From the NCBI GenBank assembly GCA_018399755.1, contig JAGYOE010000004.1:1-64000 (forward strand): a stretch of 64,000 bases of DNA. Reading direction: 5' to 3'. Positions within the stretch are counted from its first letter, which is position 1. Each line of letters begins with the position of its first letter. Position numbers and translations under genes: made by a program. The stretch comes from Bacilli bacterium (lineage in GTDB: Bacteria; Bacillota_I; Bacilli_A; Izemoplasmatales; Hujiaoplasmataceae). Shown in pieces: positions 11,567 through 22,692 of the stretch. The notes below the pieces were generated by a model. It ran no database searches, had not been told where the DNA came from, and saw only the letters and a program-made list of their open reading frames with translations.

Positions 11567-12632
11567 CTAAATTTAACTTCATTTGCCCTTGATAGTCTTC
11601 TTCTTCAACTATTTTTACCCACTTAGCACTTCTGCCCTTGCCTAAAGCTCTAATTTTATTATCTTCTTGCATTCTTTTTAAAGTGCGATTTATTGTAGAG
11701 TCACTAATTAAAGGATGTTGTTTTCTAATATCATTTTTTGAAAAAGTTTTGGGCATTTTAAGGATAGTATTTTCGATATAATCTGATTTAGAAATGCTTA
11801 AATTCTCATCATAACGATAATCTCTCGCTAAAGAAGCTAAATCATCATACATTTGTTTATATATTTTAACAAAAAATTTAGTTAATGGCATTACTTCAGC
11901 TAGTCCTTCTTCCCATTGATAACTAGATTGATGTAGTAATTTTAAATATTCATCCTTTTCAAAAACTAGTTTTCCATAGAAACTAACAAAATAACTTGCC
12001 TTTAAATCATTTTCAATCATTAGGATATAAAAAATTAGTGTTCCTACTAATTCATTATAATCAAAATCAAAAACTTTCATATTAATGAAATCAATTAAAA
12101 AGTTAACATATAGAAATACTGGTTCATATTTATTTTTCTTAATAACACTATTAACTTCTTCTAGAAATTTTTCAAAAACTTCACGCATAGATTTTACATC
12201 AGTATTAAAAAGCGATTTCTTTTTTGTTATTCTCCGATATTTTGGAATTGGAAAAACGTCTTTAAATAATAAATTAATCAGTTCTCTAATTTCAACTAAT
12301 TGAAGATTAAAACGATCATAACTTTGATAATGAATTTGTCTAAAAATTTCTAAAATATTCTTATATAATTGTTCTGATTTATTATTTGGAGTTGATGATT
12401 TTAAAGCTAAACTATCAAAACGACTACGTTTAATTGGTTTAAAATCATTAAGAAACAATTGATAAAAATAACGCGCATTATCTTCTGCAGTTTTTCGTTT
12501 ATAAAACTCCAAACTCTTAGAAAAAAAACCATAATAAAAATCATTTTTGCCAATTTCTTTATACAATTTATTCATTTTATAAAAAACATCATGTGGAATT
12601 GCGGTTTTTTCAATTGTCTTAATACAATTCAT
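11550..12632 (-). CDS. Fic-fold-like protein without the Fic catalytic motif, C-terminal winged helix
   Basis: Fic-like C-terminal helix region ('ASYFVSFYGKLVFEKDEYLKLLHQSS..W') and wHTH 'FSKNDIRKQHPLISDSTINRTLKRMQEDNKIRALGKGRSAKW'; no HPFxxGNGR. Confidence 0.55.
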   Translation of the reverse strand: MNCIKTIEKTAIPHDVFYKMNKLYKEIGKNDFYYGFFSKSLEFYKRKTAEDNARYFYQLFLNDFKPIKRSRFDSLALKSSTPNNKSEQLYKNILEIFRQIHYQSYDRFNLQLVEIRELINLLFKDVFPIPKYRRITKKKSLFNTDVKSMREVFEKFLEEVNSVIKKNKYEPVFLYVNFLIDFINMKVFDFDYNELVGTLIFYILMIENDLKASYFVSFYGKLVFEKDEYLKLLHQSSYQWEEGLAEVMPLTKFFVKIYKQMYDDLASLARDYRYDENLSISKSDYIENTILKMPKTFSKNDIRKQHPLISDSTINRTLKRMQEDNKIRALGKGRSAKWVKIVEEEDYQGQMKLNLGDKNG

Positions 12633-12643
12633 TGTAACACCTA

Positions 12644-13915
12644 CTATTCATCTAAAAGAATTGATTTAATTAAACTAATAAATTCATTATCGATATCAGA
12701 AAAATTATCACTGTAAAACTGATCTGTTAATAAATCAGCATATATAACACTATCACCTTGAATGTCAAATCCTAAATCATCTTCACTTAGATAATAAAAA
12801 CTATTTAAAATTTCTGATTCAAATAACTTGCCAGATATTGTTGAAATATTATTAGCTTCAAAATTTGCAATAATATTTGTATTTATTGTTAAATTATTAT
12901 CTATATCAGCTACCCAATTTTCGCCGACTAAAAGGCCTATATAACTAGCTAAAACACCATCAAAACGATCTTCAGCAACCTTTTCTATATCAGTAGTTAC
13001 AAAGTTAGTTTTTAATATAACATTTTGATTATAACCAATTAATCCTCCAAGTGATAAATCTTCCTTATTATTAATTACAAATTCAGCCTTAACAATATTT
13101 TGATATACAAGATTTTTATTAACTGATAAAGATGCTTCAATAGTTTTAACATCATATAAAAAGTTATGGCCAATAAGTCCACCGATAAAACTTGAAGAAT
13201 CAGCTTTATTTACAGTAACAGCTAAGTCATTTATAATATTATTGTTTAATTTAACATTATAGGCTTTACCAACTAAACCTCCAATATAGATAATATCTTC
13301 TGCAGAAACTATAATAGTCCCTGAAGCATTATTATCACTTAAAATGTTTGGTTTAAACTCTTTAGCAATTACTAAGTCATCTAACTTAGTTTGTGCATTA
13401 CCTACTAATAAACCTAGATAAAGATTAGAATTACTAGAATCTATATCTATATTACCAGAAACAAAAACATTGGTAATTTTCCCAGAACTAAAACCAGCAA
13501 GACCACCTACATTTGCTAAGAAATCAGTTGTGAAGTTAATATCAAAATTAACGATGTTTAAGTTCTCAACATTTCCCTCTAAATTTCCAAAAAGCCCATT
13601 ATAACCATCGTAATTTTGGGTTATTTTTAAATTTGATATTGTATAGTCATTACCTCGAAAATTACCTCTAAAAGGTCTCTGATATGTTCCTATAGGTGTC
13701 CATTCTTCAAAATTTAAATCAATATCATTTTCTAATTCATAAGATTTATTAATATCCATTGATTTTAAATCCTCTACTGTAGAAATGCCAATATAATTAC
13801 TAACATCAACATTAACAGTAGTTTCTTCTTCTTCACCTAAAAAATTACAACCGGTTAATAATATAATACTTAAAAATAAAATTAGTAAACTTAGTTTTTT
13901 CATAAACTTCCTCAT
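12644..13915 (-). CDS. GLUG-motif repeat lipoprotein
   Basis: Lipobox LTGC; repeated 'NYDGYNGLFGNLEG', 'NVGGLAGFSSG', 'YIGGLVGKAYN', 'FIGGLIGHNFL', 'LGGLIGYNQN'. Confidence 0.7.
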   Translation of the reverse strand: MRKFMKKLSLLILFLSIILLTGCNFLGEEEETTVNVDVSNYIGISTVEDLKSMDINKSYELENDIDLNFEEWTPIGTYQRPFRGNFRGNDYTISNLKITQNYDGYNGLFGNLEGNVENLNIVNFDINFTTDFLANVGGLAGFSSGKITNVFVSGNIDIDSSNSNLYLGLLVGNAQTKLDDLVIAKEFKPNILSDNNASGTIIVSAEDIIYIGGLVGKAYNVKLNNNIINDLAVTVNKADSSSFIGGLIGHNFLYDVKTIEASLSVNKNLVYQNIVKAEFVINNKEDLSLGGLIGYNQNVILKTNFVTTDIEKVAEDRFDGVLASYIGLLVGENWVADIDNNLTINTNIIANFEANNISTISGKLFESEILNSFYYLSEDDLGFDIQGDSVIYADLLTDQFYSDNFSDIDNEFISLIKSILLDE

Positions 13916-16563
13916 TAAAATAACCTTTGTTGAATAATGTCATCTTCATCTTCATCTTCATCTTCATCTTCGTCTTCTTCATCATTTTGGTCTTCTACTG
14001 CATCTGAATCAAAATCATCTGAACTAGAGATAATTTTCTCTAATTCATTAATAACATCATCATTATTATTATCTATTTCATCTTCGTCTTCATCAACTAA
14101 ATTACTTAAGATATTTATCGTTTCTTTATAATTAACTTTATCAATCATCACTAATTCAGGTTTATCGCCTTTATTGAAATAAGGTATACCATTTTCATAA
14201 CGATCTGGCTTAATTTCATTTCCAGGTATTAAAATAGTTTTTTCTTTAGCGATTAAACGTATATTAATATAGTCTTTTAATCTAAAAATATTTTCTGCAT
14301 TCATAGAAACAACCTTATAAGGATTAGATTTAATTTTTTTAAAATAACGTTTTCCTTTAGCTGGTCGATGCGAACAATCTATATTAATGCTGAATTCTCT
14401 TTTTAAGCCACCTCGGTTAGTTAGTATTAATAATTCATCTTTATTGATATTAGTAGTATATTTTGCGCCTATTAGTTTATCTTTTCGTAAATTAATACCC
14501 TTTACTCCCTTAGCCATTAAAGACTGAATCGGAATTTCATCTAAATCATATTTAACTACAAAGCCATTTTCACTGACCATTGTTACTGAAGAATCATATG
14601 GCTCTTCTATGTCAACTGAAACAAACTGATTAATCTTTGATGTAGACAATACATTAAAGGTTTTATTAATCCTTGTCTTATTAAATTCTTCTAAACAAAC
14701 CCTTTTAATTTGTCCTTCTTCATTAGCAACTAAAATATTACGTTTATCATCAAATTCATCAATCACAATATAATCAATAACTTTTTCTTTTTGATTTAAA
14801 GTAGCATAATTACCAATATAATCCCCCAAATCCTTCCATTTAGCATCTAAAATCTTGTGAACAGGTAAGTTAATAAAATTACCAAAATTAGTAAACAATA
14901 ATAAAGTATCTCTAGTATTTACATCTGAACTTTTTAGAACTTGATCATTGTCCTTTAAACCAGTAGAACCTTGAGTCGCTTGAAAAGACTTCATAGAAGA
15001 ACGTTTTATATAACCGTCTTTTGAAATCACTAGCATAACGTTTTCATTTTGAATTAATTCCTGTTCATCAATTTCAATTTTTTTAATTTCATCTTTAATA
15101 ATGGTTTTTCGAGAAGAAGGATATTTTTTAATCATTTCCTGAATTTCATCGGTAATAACTTTTTCTAGTTCATTTTCATTATTTAAAATTTTAGTTAGAC
15201 TTTTAATAGCCTTTGTTAAACGCAAAGATTCTTCTTTCATATCATTTACATCTGTAGAAGATAAACGATATAATCTTAAAGAAACGATTGCATCAGCTTG
15301 TTCTTGAGTAAATTTGAATTTTTCAACTAATTTATCTTGAGCATCTTTTTTACCGCTAGAAGCACGAATAATCTTAATTACTTCATCTAAAACTGAAACC
15401 ATTTTTAAAAAACCTAAAACAATATGTTTTCTTTTTTCATATCGTTGTAGTTCAAAATTAGATCTATTTCTAATAACTTCTTTTTGATGCAGAATATATT
15501 CCGATAATATCTCATCTAAAGATAGTAATCTTGGACTTCTTTGACTTATAGCTACCATATTGTAATTATAATTTTTAGCTAAATCAGTATTTTTAAATAA
15601 ATAAGCAAGGATTACATCTGAAGCTATTTCTTTTTTTATTTTAATTTCAATTCTAATTCCTTCACGATCAGAAATATCATTTATTTCTGAAATACCATCT
15701 ATTTTTTTCTTTAAACTAATATCATTTATTTTTCTAACCAATTCAGCCTTATTTACATCATAAGGTAATTCAGTAATAATTAAGGAAGTGTCTTTAACTT
15801 CAACTTTTGCTTTTACAACTATTTTACCTTTTCCGGTTTTAAAAGCTTGTTCAATTTGATTAACCCCTTCAACAATTCCACCGGTTGGAAAATCTGGGCC
15901 TTTAATAAATTTTAATAAATCAGTTAAACTAGCATCTTTGTTTTCTAATTTATATACTACTGCTTTTAATACTTCACAAAGATTGTGTGGTGGTATGCTA
16001 GTTGCATATCCAGTTGCCATACCACTTCCACCATTTACTAATAAATTAGGAAATTTAGCTGGTAAGACTACTGGTTCTAGTTCATAATCATCAAAGTTAG
16101 GAATAAAATTTACTGTTTTTTTATCAATATCTTTTAATAAAGCTTCAGAAAAAGGTGTTAATCTCGCCTCTGTATAACGCATAGCTGCGGCAGGGTCATT
16201 ATCAATCGAACCATTATTACCGTGCATATCTATTAAAAGATTTCTCATCTTCCAACTTTGTGACATTCTAACCATAGCTTCATAAACACTAGAATCACCA
16301 TGAGGATGATATTTACCAATTACTTCGCCAACAATTCTAGCTGATTTTTTAAACGGTTTATCTGAACCCATACCTAGTTCATTCATCGCAAATAATATTC
16401 TTCTTTGTACAGGTTTTAAACCATCTCTTACATCAGGTAGAGCTCTATCTTGAATAATATATTTTGAATACCTACCGAATCTTTCTCCGACTATTTCTTC
16501 AAGGTTCATTGGGATAATATTTTCAACATATTCATCGAGTTTTTTCTTAAGTGATTTTGCCAT
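13915..16563 (-). CDS. parC: DNA topoisomerase IV subunit A
   Basis: '[19 protein letters not shown]', '[20 protein letters not shown]', '[11 protein letters not shown]'; follows parE; long acidic C-terminus ending IIQQRLF. Confidence 0.9.
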   Translation of the reverse strand: MAKSLKKKLDEYVENIIPMNLEEIVGERFGRYSKYIIQDRALPDVRDGLKPVQRRILFAMNELGMGSDKPFKKSARIVGEVIGKYHPHGDSSVYEAMVRMSQSWKMRNLLIDMHGNNGSIDNDPAAAMRYTEARLTPFSEALLKDIDKKTVNFIPNFDDYELEPVVLPAKFPNLLVNGGSGMATGYATSIPPHNLCEVLKAVVYKLENKDASLTDLLKFIKGPDFPTGGIVEGVNQIEQAFKTGKGKIVVKAKVEVKDTSLIITELPYDVNKAELVRKINDISLKKKIDGISEINDISDREGIRIEIKIKKEIASDVILAYLFKNTDLAKNYNYNMVAISQRSPRLLSLDEILSEYILHQKEVIRNRSNFELQRYEKRKHIVLGFLKMVSVLDEVIKIIRASSGKKDAQDKLVEKFKFTQEQADAIVSLRLYRLSSTDVNDMKEESLRLTKAIKSLTKILNNENELEKVITDEIQEMIKKYPSSRKTIIKDEIKKIEIDEQELIQNENVMLVISKDGYIKRSSMKSFQATQGSTGLKDNDQVLKSSDVNTRDTLLLFTNFGNFINLPVHKILDAKWKDLGDYIGNYATLNQKEKVIDYIVIDEFDDKRNILVANEEGQIKRVCLEEFNKTRINKTFNVLSTSKINQFVSVDIEEPYDSSVTMVSENGFVVKYDLDEIPIQSLMAKGVKGINLRKDKLIGAKYTTNINKDELLILTNRGGLKREFSINIDCSHRPAKGKRYFKKIKSNPYKVVSMNAENIFRLKDYINIRLIAKEKTILIPGNEIKPDRYENGIPYFNKGDKPELVMIDKVNYKETINILSNLVDEDEDEIDNNNDDVINELEKIISSSDDFDSDAVEDQNDEEDEDEDEDEDEDDIIQQRLF

Positions 16564-18503
16564 TAATTATCCTCCTCAATAATAAAGTCATCTTCATTAG
16601 CAAAAGAAACATAATTATCAATCCATTCTTTTCTTGGCTCTACTTTATCGCCCATAAGAACAGATATTCTTTGATCTGCTTCAGCTAAACTATCAATTGT
16701 TACTTGTATTAAAGATCTAGTTTTTGGATCCATAGTTGTTTCCCATAATTGAGTTGAATTCATCTCACCAAGACCTTTATATCTTTGAATCGAATATTTT
16801 TTATATTTTTTTGCTATTCTTTCACGATCTTCTTCAGTCCATGCGTATTCATATTTTTTTCCAGAATTAGCGCTTATTTTATATAATGGTGGTAAAGCTA
16901 TATATAGTCTTCCTTCTTCAATTAATTCAGGCATATATCTAAAGAAAAAAGTAATTAAAAGCACTTGAATATGAGCACCATCAGTATCAGCATCAGTCAT
17001 AATTATTACTTTATTATAATTAGATTTTTTTACTTTAAAATCACTACCAATTCCTGCGCCAATAGTAGAAATTATTGTAGAAATTTCTTCATTTTTAAAA
17101 ACATCTTCCATTTTTTGTTTCTCTGCATTTATAACCTTACCTCTTAAAGGCAATATCGCTTGAAACTTTCTATCTCTACCTTGTTTAGCTGAACCACCTG
17201 CTGAATCACCCTCAACTAAAAAAAGTTCTTTAATTGAAGAATCTTTTGAACTTGCAGGTGCTAATTTACCAGAAAGTATAGTTTCTTTTTTCTTGATTTT
17301 CTTAACTAATCTTGCATCTTCTCTAGCTTTTCTAGCAGCTTCCCAAGCATTTCTTGCCTTAACAGCCTTAGAAACAAGTAATTGAGATACTTGTGGATTT
17401 TCAGTTAAATATGCATTTAGCTTTTCTAAAGCTAGGGCTTCAACTGCTGGTCTTGCTTCAGCTGTACCTAGTTTATTCTTAGTTTGTCCTTCAAATTGCA
17501 ATAAATTTTCTGGTATTCTAATTGAAATAATAGCAGTCAAACCTTCTCTTACATGAGTTCCTTCTAATGAAGAATCTCTTTCCTTAATTATGTTCATTTT
17601 TCGGCCATATTCATTAAAACTTTTTGTAAAAGCTGATTTAAATCCCGTTTCGTGAGTTCCTCCATCTTTTGTTCTAACATTATTTACAAAAGAAATAATA
17701 TTTTCAGAATAAGCTTTAGTATATTGAAATGCTACTTCAACTTCAATATCATTTGTTTTTCCTTGAAAATATACAGGTTTGTTTAATACCGCTTTCCCTT
17801 TATTAACATAAGCAGCATATTCATGAATTCCTTTATTAAATTGGAAAGTTTGTTTGTCTTTTGTTCTATGATCAATTACTTCCATTTTTAAACCTTTTAT
17901 TAAAAAAGCATTTTCTCTTACTCTTTCTTCAACCATTTTATAATTAAATAGCGTTGTTGAAAAAATCTTTTGATCTGGTTTAAACCATACTTCAGTTCCA
18001 CTTTTCTTTGTAGTCCCTACTTCTGTTAATGTTTTAACTGGTCTTCCACCATTTTCAAAACGCATCTCATAAATTTTATTATCGCGATATACTTTTACTT
18101 CTAAAAATTCTGATAACGCATTTACAACTGAAGCTCCTACTCCATGTAACCCACCAGAAACTTTATAAGCACCATCAGCTGAAAACTTACCTCCTGCGTG
18201 TAGTTTAGTGAAAATTAGTTCTACACCAGTCAACCCTGAATCATGCATATCAACAGGCATACCTCTACCATCATCACTTACTATAATAGAATTATCTTCA
18301 TTTATTTCTACTTTTATATAACTACCAAAACCTGCAAGAGCTTCATCTATTGAATTATCAATAATCTCCCAAACCAAATGATGTAAACCTCTAGTATCCG
18401 TAGAGCCTATATACATTGCAGGCCTTTTTCTAACAGCTTCTAATCCTTCGAGAATTTGTAATGATTTTGCATCATATTTTATTGTTTTTGCGCTCATATC
18501 CAT
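16563..18503 (-). CDS. parE: DNA topoisomerase IV subunit B
   Basis: GHKL ATPase '[35 protein letters not shown]', Toprim '[32 protein letters not shown]'. Confidence 0.92.
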   Translation of the reverse strand: MDMSAKTIKYDAKSLQILEGLEAVRKRPAMYIGSTDTRGLHHLVWEIIDNSIDEALAGFGSYIKVEINEDNSIIVSDDGRGMPVDMHDSGLTGVELIFTKLHAGGKFSADGAYKVSGGLHGVGASVVNALSEFLEVKVYRDNKIYEMRFENGGRPVKTLTEVGTTKKSGTEVWFKPDQKIFSTTLFNYKMVEERVRENAFLIKGLKMEVIDHRTKDKQTFQFNKGIHEYAAYVNKGKAVLNKPVYFQGKTNDIEVEVAFQYTKAYSENIISFVNNVRTKDGGTHETGFKSAFTKSFNEYGRKMNIIKERDSSLEGTHVREGLTAIISIRIPENLLQFEGQTKNKLGTAEARPAVEALALEKLNAYLTENPQVSQLLVSKAVKARNAWEAARKAREDARLVKKIKKKETILSGKLAPASSKDSSIKELFLVEGDSAGGSAKQGRDRKFQAILPLRGKVINAEKQKMEDVFKNEEISTIISTIGAGIGSDFKVKKSNYNKVIIMTDADTDGAHIQVLLITFFFRYMPELIEEGRLYIALPPLYKISANSGKKYEYAWTEEDRERIAKKYKKYSIQRYKGLGEMNSTQLWETTMDPKTRSLIQVTIDSLAEADQRISVLMGDKVEPRKEWIDNYVSFANEDDFIIEEDN

Positions 18504-18607
18504 TACTCCTTTTTGTCTTACCCTTTATTATATCAAATTTTACTAATTATTTCTTTATTTTTATGCAAATTTTTGGTATAATTTAAATCAGTTTAGCGAG
18601 GTAAATT

Positions 18608-19240
18608 ATGGAATATCTTTTCATTGTATTAGCATATATTATTGGGGCAATCCCTTTCTCATATTTATTTGGAAAAAAATTTAAAAATACCGATTTAAGA
18701 AAACATGGCAGCGGCAATCTAGGAACAACAAACGCCTTTCGGGTTTTAGGAAAAACCATTGGAGTTTTAGTTCTATTTTTAGATATAATTAAAAGCGGTT
18801 TGCTGGTTTTAATTATTAGACATAATCCTACTATATTTGGAATTGAAATGCTACACCCTCTATATTATGGATTGGCATCGGTTGTAGGACATATATTCCC
18901 AGTTTGGATGAGGTTTAAAGGCGGAAAAGGAGTTGCTTCTAGTTTTGGGCTCTTAGTTGTTTATGCCCCTTATGTAGGATTGGGCCTATTACCATTTTTT
19001 ATTCTTACAGCTCATTTCACAAAATATATTTCAATCGCTTCAACTGCAACGGCTTTAATGACTTTAATTGTTGTTACAATTCTTAATTTAACAATCGGTC
19101 CACCTTATTATGACTTGCCTTTAGTTACAGTTACAACCATAGTAACTTTATTAATATTTTACCGACATAAAGAAAATTTTATTAAAATTATTAATGGTAA
19201 TGAAAATAAATCATATCTCTTTAAAAAGAAAAACAAATAA
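18608..19240 (+). CDS. plsY: Glycerol-3-phosphate acyltransferase
   Basis: GAIPFSYLFGK, GSGNLGTTNAFR, HIFPVWMRFKGGKGVA motifs. Confidence 0.95.
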   Translation: MEYLFIVLAYIIGAIPFSYLFGKKFKNTDLRKHGSGNLGTTNAFRVLGKTIGVLVLFLDIIKSGLLVLIIRHNPTIFGIEMLHPLYYGLASVVGHIFPVWMRFKGGKGVASSFGLLVVYAPYVGLGLLPFFILTAHFTKYISIASTATALMTLIVVTILNLTIGPPYYDLPLVTVTTIVTLLIFYRHKENFIKIINGNENKSYLFKKKNK

Positions 19241-19250
19241 ATAAAAAAAC

Positions 19251-19279
19251 ATGATCTCCGATATTAAATGGAGATCATT
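19251..19279. terminator. Terminator between convergent plsY and yneF
   Basis: ATGATCTCC-gatattaaat-GGAGATCAT then T-run. Confidence 0.75.
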
Positions 19280-19282
19280 TTT

Positions 19283-19507
19283 TTATTGATTTTGTTTCAT
19301 TGATGCCATAACCTGTCTTACTTGTTTTTCAGAAGGCTTTCTGCCCATCTGTGACATCATTGCACGAATCATTTTTTCATTAATAGGTGGATTTTTATCT
19401 AAATAGCTTTTAAAGTATTTTCTTGATAAAAAGAAACCTACTATTAATCCAACAATTAAAGCAACTACTATTAAAACAATAGCTAACCATAGTTCCATAA
19501 TTTTCAC
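19283..19507 (-). CDS. yneF: YneF family (UPF0154) protein
   Basis: N-terminal TM then '[43 protein letters not shown]'. Confidence 0.88.
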   Translation of the reverse strand: MKIMELWLAIVLIVVALIVGLIVGFFLSRKYFKSYLDKNPPINEKMIRAMMSQMGRKPSEKQVRQVMASMKQNQ

Positions 19508-19654
19508 TCCTTTAAACTCATACTAATTGTATCAAATTAGACATTATTATTCAAGTTTATTATTCGAGATTATTTTTTATTTTCTTATTTACAAAAAGCC
19601 TAAAGATTGTTAAAATATACATGTCAAAGTTTCTTATAGGGAGGATATAAAAAT

Positions 19655-19822
19655 ATGCCAAGATTTATTTTAGACACATGTATAGCATGTGGCACATGTA
19701 AAGAGAACTGCCCAGTTGATTGCATTGAAGAAGGCGAACCATATGTAATCGATGAAGATGCTTGTATTGATTGTGGAGTTTGTGAAACTAACTGCCCAGT
19801 TGATTGCATCATCACAAAATAA
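19655..19822 (+). CDS. 2[4Fe-4S] ferredoxin, 55 aa
   Basis: Own translation: MPRFILDTCIACGTCKENCPVDCIEEGEPYVIDEDACIDCGVCETNCPVDCIITK; RBS GGGAGG at 19639-19644. Missing from the ORF track (too short). Confidence 0.95.
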   Translation: MPRFILDTCIACGTCKENCPVDCIEEGEPYVIDEDACIDCGVCETNCPVDCIITK

Positions 19823-19831
19823 TTTATTTAA

Positions 19832-19860
19832 AAATAGCGGAAAATTCCGCTATTTTTTTT
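19832..19860 (+). terminator. Terminator downstream of ferredoxin
   Basis: AATAGCGGAA-aa-TTCCGCTATTTTTTTT. Confidence 0.8.
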
Positions 19861-20347
19861 ATCTATTAAAGAAAGAAGAAAGATTTCTTAATGATTCGAT
19901 TAAAACTTTATCTTCACCAACATTCAATTCTTTAAAAATTGAGTCAATCATTTGTTCGTGAAATAAATCATGCTTTTTTAAAACTTCATAACTTAAATCA
20001 GTTAATTTTATAATAACTTTCCGACGATCTTCACTGTCTCTATCTCTTACAACGTATTTTTTTTGATATAAAGTATTAATAGCTGTAGTTAAAGAGCCAA
20101 CTGTGATATGAAGTTTATTTGCAATATTAGACATACTAGATTCTTCTACTTTTTCAATAGCTTCTAGTACATGAATTTCATTCATAGAAAGTTTAACGTT
20201 TTGTTTCTTCATATATTCAGCTTCAATAATTAAAATACGATTAAATATATCAACAAGCAATTCATTAACAATTTTTTTCGCTTCGGCATTCTTATCTTTC
20301 AATATAACCCACTCCCATTGTTCCTGGCCCTGCATGAGTTCCAACAA
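19859..20347 (-). CDS. fabT: MarR family regulator, FabT-like (true start probably TTG near 20302)
   Basis: 'IFNRILIIEAEYM..LSMNEIHVLEAIEKV..MSNIANKLHITVGSLTTAINTLYQKKYVVRDRDSEDRRKVIIKLT'; downstream of degV; FabT-type operator upstream of the operon. Confidence 0.65.
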   Translation of the reverse strand: MLELMQGQEQWEWVILKDKNAEAKKIVNELLVDIFNRILIIEAEYMKKQNVKLSMNEIHVLEAIEKVEESSMSNIANKLHITVGSLTTAINTLYQKKYVVRDRDSEDRRKVIIKLTDLSYEVLKKHDLFHEQMIDSIFKELNVGEDKVLIESLRNLSSFFNR

Positions 20348-21134
20348 CTGGTGTTAAAGGCACTAACAAAATGTCTTTAACGCCTTTTTCTTGTAAAATT
20401 TTACTAAAATCTTTCATTTCATTTTTGTTATTAGTATAAACAACAAAAGTCAATACATCTTTATCTTTTATTTCTTCGATAAATTTATCAATCAATAATT
20501 TTCTTGCTTTTTTGGTTGTTCTTATTTTGGCAACTGTTTTAACTTTTCCCTCGTCATTTACTTCTAATAAAGGTTTAAGTTTTAATAACGAGCCGATAGC
20601 TCCAGCAACATTTGATAAACGACCATTTTTAACTAAATATTTTAATGTATCAACAGTAATATATATATGATTATGATCTCTAATATAATCTAATTTAGAA
20701 ATAATTTCTTCAATATCTTTGCCTTCATTTGCCATTCTTTGTGCAGTTAAAGCCATATAGGCTTGAATATAACTAACAGATTTAGAATCATAAACCCTAA
20801 CATCTATATCAATCATTTTAGCTGCTAAAACAGCATTTTGATAGGTACCGCTTAGTTCTTTAGAAATAGTAATAATTAATAATTGTTCATATCCACTAGC
20901 TTTCATCTCTTCATACATTTCTAAAATATTTCCTGTAGAAGTTTGAGCCGTAGATATATCTAAATCAGGGTTTTCTTTTAGTCTACCATAGAATTCATCA
21001 CTACTAATTTCGACAAAATCTTCATATTCTTTTTGTTCTATAAGTAAATGTGATCTAAAAATTCTAATTTCTTTATCTCTTTCTAAATAATCAATTCCTG
21101 AATTCCCATCAACTGCAATGCCAATTTTCTTCAT
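20292..21134 (-). CDS. DegV family protein / fatty-acid-binding FakB-like
   Basis: 'STAQTSTGNILEMYEEM', 'LSGTYQNAVLAA', 'GTHAGPGTMGVGYI'. Confidence 0.9.
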   Translation of the reverse strand: MKKIGIAVDGNSGIDYLERDKEIRIFRSHLLIEQKEYEDFVEISSDEFYGRLKENPDLDISTAQTSTGNILEMYEEMKASGYEQLLIITISKELSGTYQNAVLAAKMIDIDVRVYDSKSVSYIQAYMALTAQRMANEGKDIEEIISKLDYIRDHNHIYITVDTLKYLVKNGRLSNVAGAIGSLLKLKPLLEVNDEGKVKTVAKIRTTKKARKLLIDKFIEEIKDKDVLTFVVYTNNKNEMKDFSKILQEKGVKDILLVPLTPVVGTHAGPGTMGVGYIER

Positions 21135-21149
21135 TTAAATTACCTTCCT

Positions 21150-21181
21150 TTGAGTTTCAAATATTTTGAATTTCAAAATAT
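21150..21181 (-). promoter_or_regulatory. Putative FabT/MarR operator upstream of degV-fabT
   Basis: TTTGAgttTCAAA (21150-21162) adjoining perfect palindrome ATATTTTGA-ATT-TCAAAATAT (21161-21181). Confidence 0.65.
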
Positions 21182-21274
21182 ATATTAACACATGTAAAGG
21201 ATAATCGCAAGTAAAAGAAATATAATATAAAAGTTTATACAAAGAAATAAATAATCTTTACATAAACTAGTTAA

Positions 21275-22039
21275 TTAATATGATATAAAAGGATTAGTAT
21301 TAATCTTGGATTCAATAAATTCAATGTCTGAAAACTCTTTAGTTAACTCTTCTTTTATTGTCGGAACAAAGATTTTTTCTGCATGATGTCCAATATCAAT
21401 AATTGTCAAACCTAAAGCAATTGCATCTAAGGCTGTATGATAAGTAACATCTCCAGTTAAATAAACATCACAACCAACTTTTTTGGCTTCATACATATGT
21501 TTTGACCCAGAACCTCCAGAAATACCAATTGTTTTAATTATTTTATCTGTATTGCCAATAACTTTTAGTGTCTCTATGTTTAATCTCTGTTTAATATAAT
21601 CGGTAAAATCCACAAACTCCATTGTTTTAATCTCACCATAACGACCAATTTCATCTTCTAAATCAAGTAGTTTAGGATTTTTAATATCTAAAGCATTTGC
21701 CAGTGTATCATTCATGCCGCCTTTAGCGACATCATAATTAGTATGAGCTGAATATACTGTAATATTATTTTTAATTAAATTTTTAATAATCCATCCCTTA
21801 GGTGAATCAAAGATAATTTTATCCATGGGTTTAAACATAAGCGGATGATGAGTTAAAATCATATCAACTTTTAGTTTTATCGCTTCTTTTACAACTTCTT
21901 TAGTTAAATCAAGACTAATTAAAACTTTTTTTGCTTGTTGATTTAAACTTCCAACTTGGATACCAACATTATCCCATTCATACGCTAATTCTAATGGATA
22001 TTTCCTTTCAAAAAATTTTATTATATCAACTAAGTTCAA
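21275..22039 (-). CDS. Nif3-like dinuclear metal center protein (DUF34/YqfO)
   Basis: 'AYEWDNVGIQVG', 'ILTHHPLMFKP', 'YSAHTNYDVAKGGMNDTLA'. Confidence 0.9.
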   Translation of the reverse strand: MNLVDIIKFFERKYPLELAYEWDNVGIQVGSLNQQAKKVLISLDLTKEVVKEAIKLKVDMILTHHPLMFKPMDKIIFDSPKGWIIKNLIKNNITVYSAHTNYDVAKGGMNDTLANALDIKNPKLLDLEDEIGRYGEIKTMEFVDFTDYIKQRLNIETLKVIGNTDKIIKTIGISGGSGSKHMYEAKKVGCDVYLTGDVTYHTALDAIALGLTIIDIGHHAEKIFVPTIKEELTKEFSDIEFIESKINTNPFISY

Positions 22040-22692
22040 GACAAAACCTCCTCTAATACATTGATTCGCTTAATAATTTTATTTTTTGTTTCAGATATTT
22101 TTGCTTTTTCTTTAGCAATTTTCAATTGCTTAATCATTTTTTCAAGTCTTTCTTTAAATATCTGGTTTTTCTCTTTAATAATTTGTGGGCCAAATTCTCT
22201 TTCTATATCGGTTAGTTCCATTCTTCCCTTTTCTGAAACAATAATTTGATAATATTTATTGTTTTCTTCAATAAAATCTTCAGAAATAATCTTCCAACGA
22301 TTATCTTCAAGAAATTTTCTTAACTCATAATTTTGTGAATTAGCTGATAAAACCAAACGCTTAACATTAATTAAGTCAGCATTTGCTAAAATATCAACAA
22401 TTGTTTTACCGCCCAATCCCAAAACACTTACTACATCAACATCTTTTTCGACATATAAGTAACTTAGTCCATCCGCTAATACAGCATTAACCTTGCCGAT
22501 TAAGCCTTTTTTCGCAATGTTTTGTTTAGCTTGTAAAAGCGGTTTATTTTTATTATCAGAAGCAATCGCTCTTTTAACATAATTTTTTTCAACCACATAA
22601 ATAGGCAATAATCCATGATCAGTGCCACAATCTGCTAGATAGTTAAACCCCTTAAGATATTCACTTGCAATTCTTAAGCGTTTTGAAATCAT
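22036..22692 (-). CDS. trmK: tRNA (adenine22-N1)-methyltransferase
   Basis: '[17 protein letters not shown]', '[16 protein letters not shown]', '[15 protein letters not shown]'; adjacent to nif3. Confidence 0.9.
   Translation of the reverse strand: MISKRLRIASEYLKGFNYLADCGTDHGLLPIYVVEKNYVKRAIASDNKNKPLLQAKQNIAKKGLIGKVNAVLADGLSYLYVEKDVDVVSVLGLGGKTIVDILANADLINVKRLVLSANSQNYELRKFLEDNRWKIISEDFIEENNKYYQIIVSEKGRMELTDIEREFGPQIIKEKNQIFKERLEKMIKQLKIAKEKAKISETKNKIIKRINVLEEVLS

Noticed and set aside
13937-14131. Plus-strand poly-Ser ORF
   Set aside because: Antisense reading of the GAAGAT acidic repeat in parC.
19624-19815. Minus-strand ORF and plus-strand ORF 19752..19961 around the ferredoxin
   Set aside because: Shadow or frame artefacts of the real 55-aa ferredoxin at 19655..19822 and the MarR gene.
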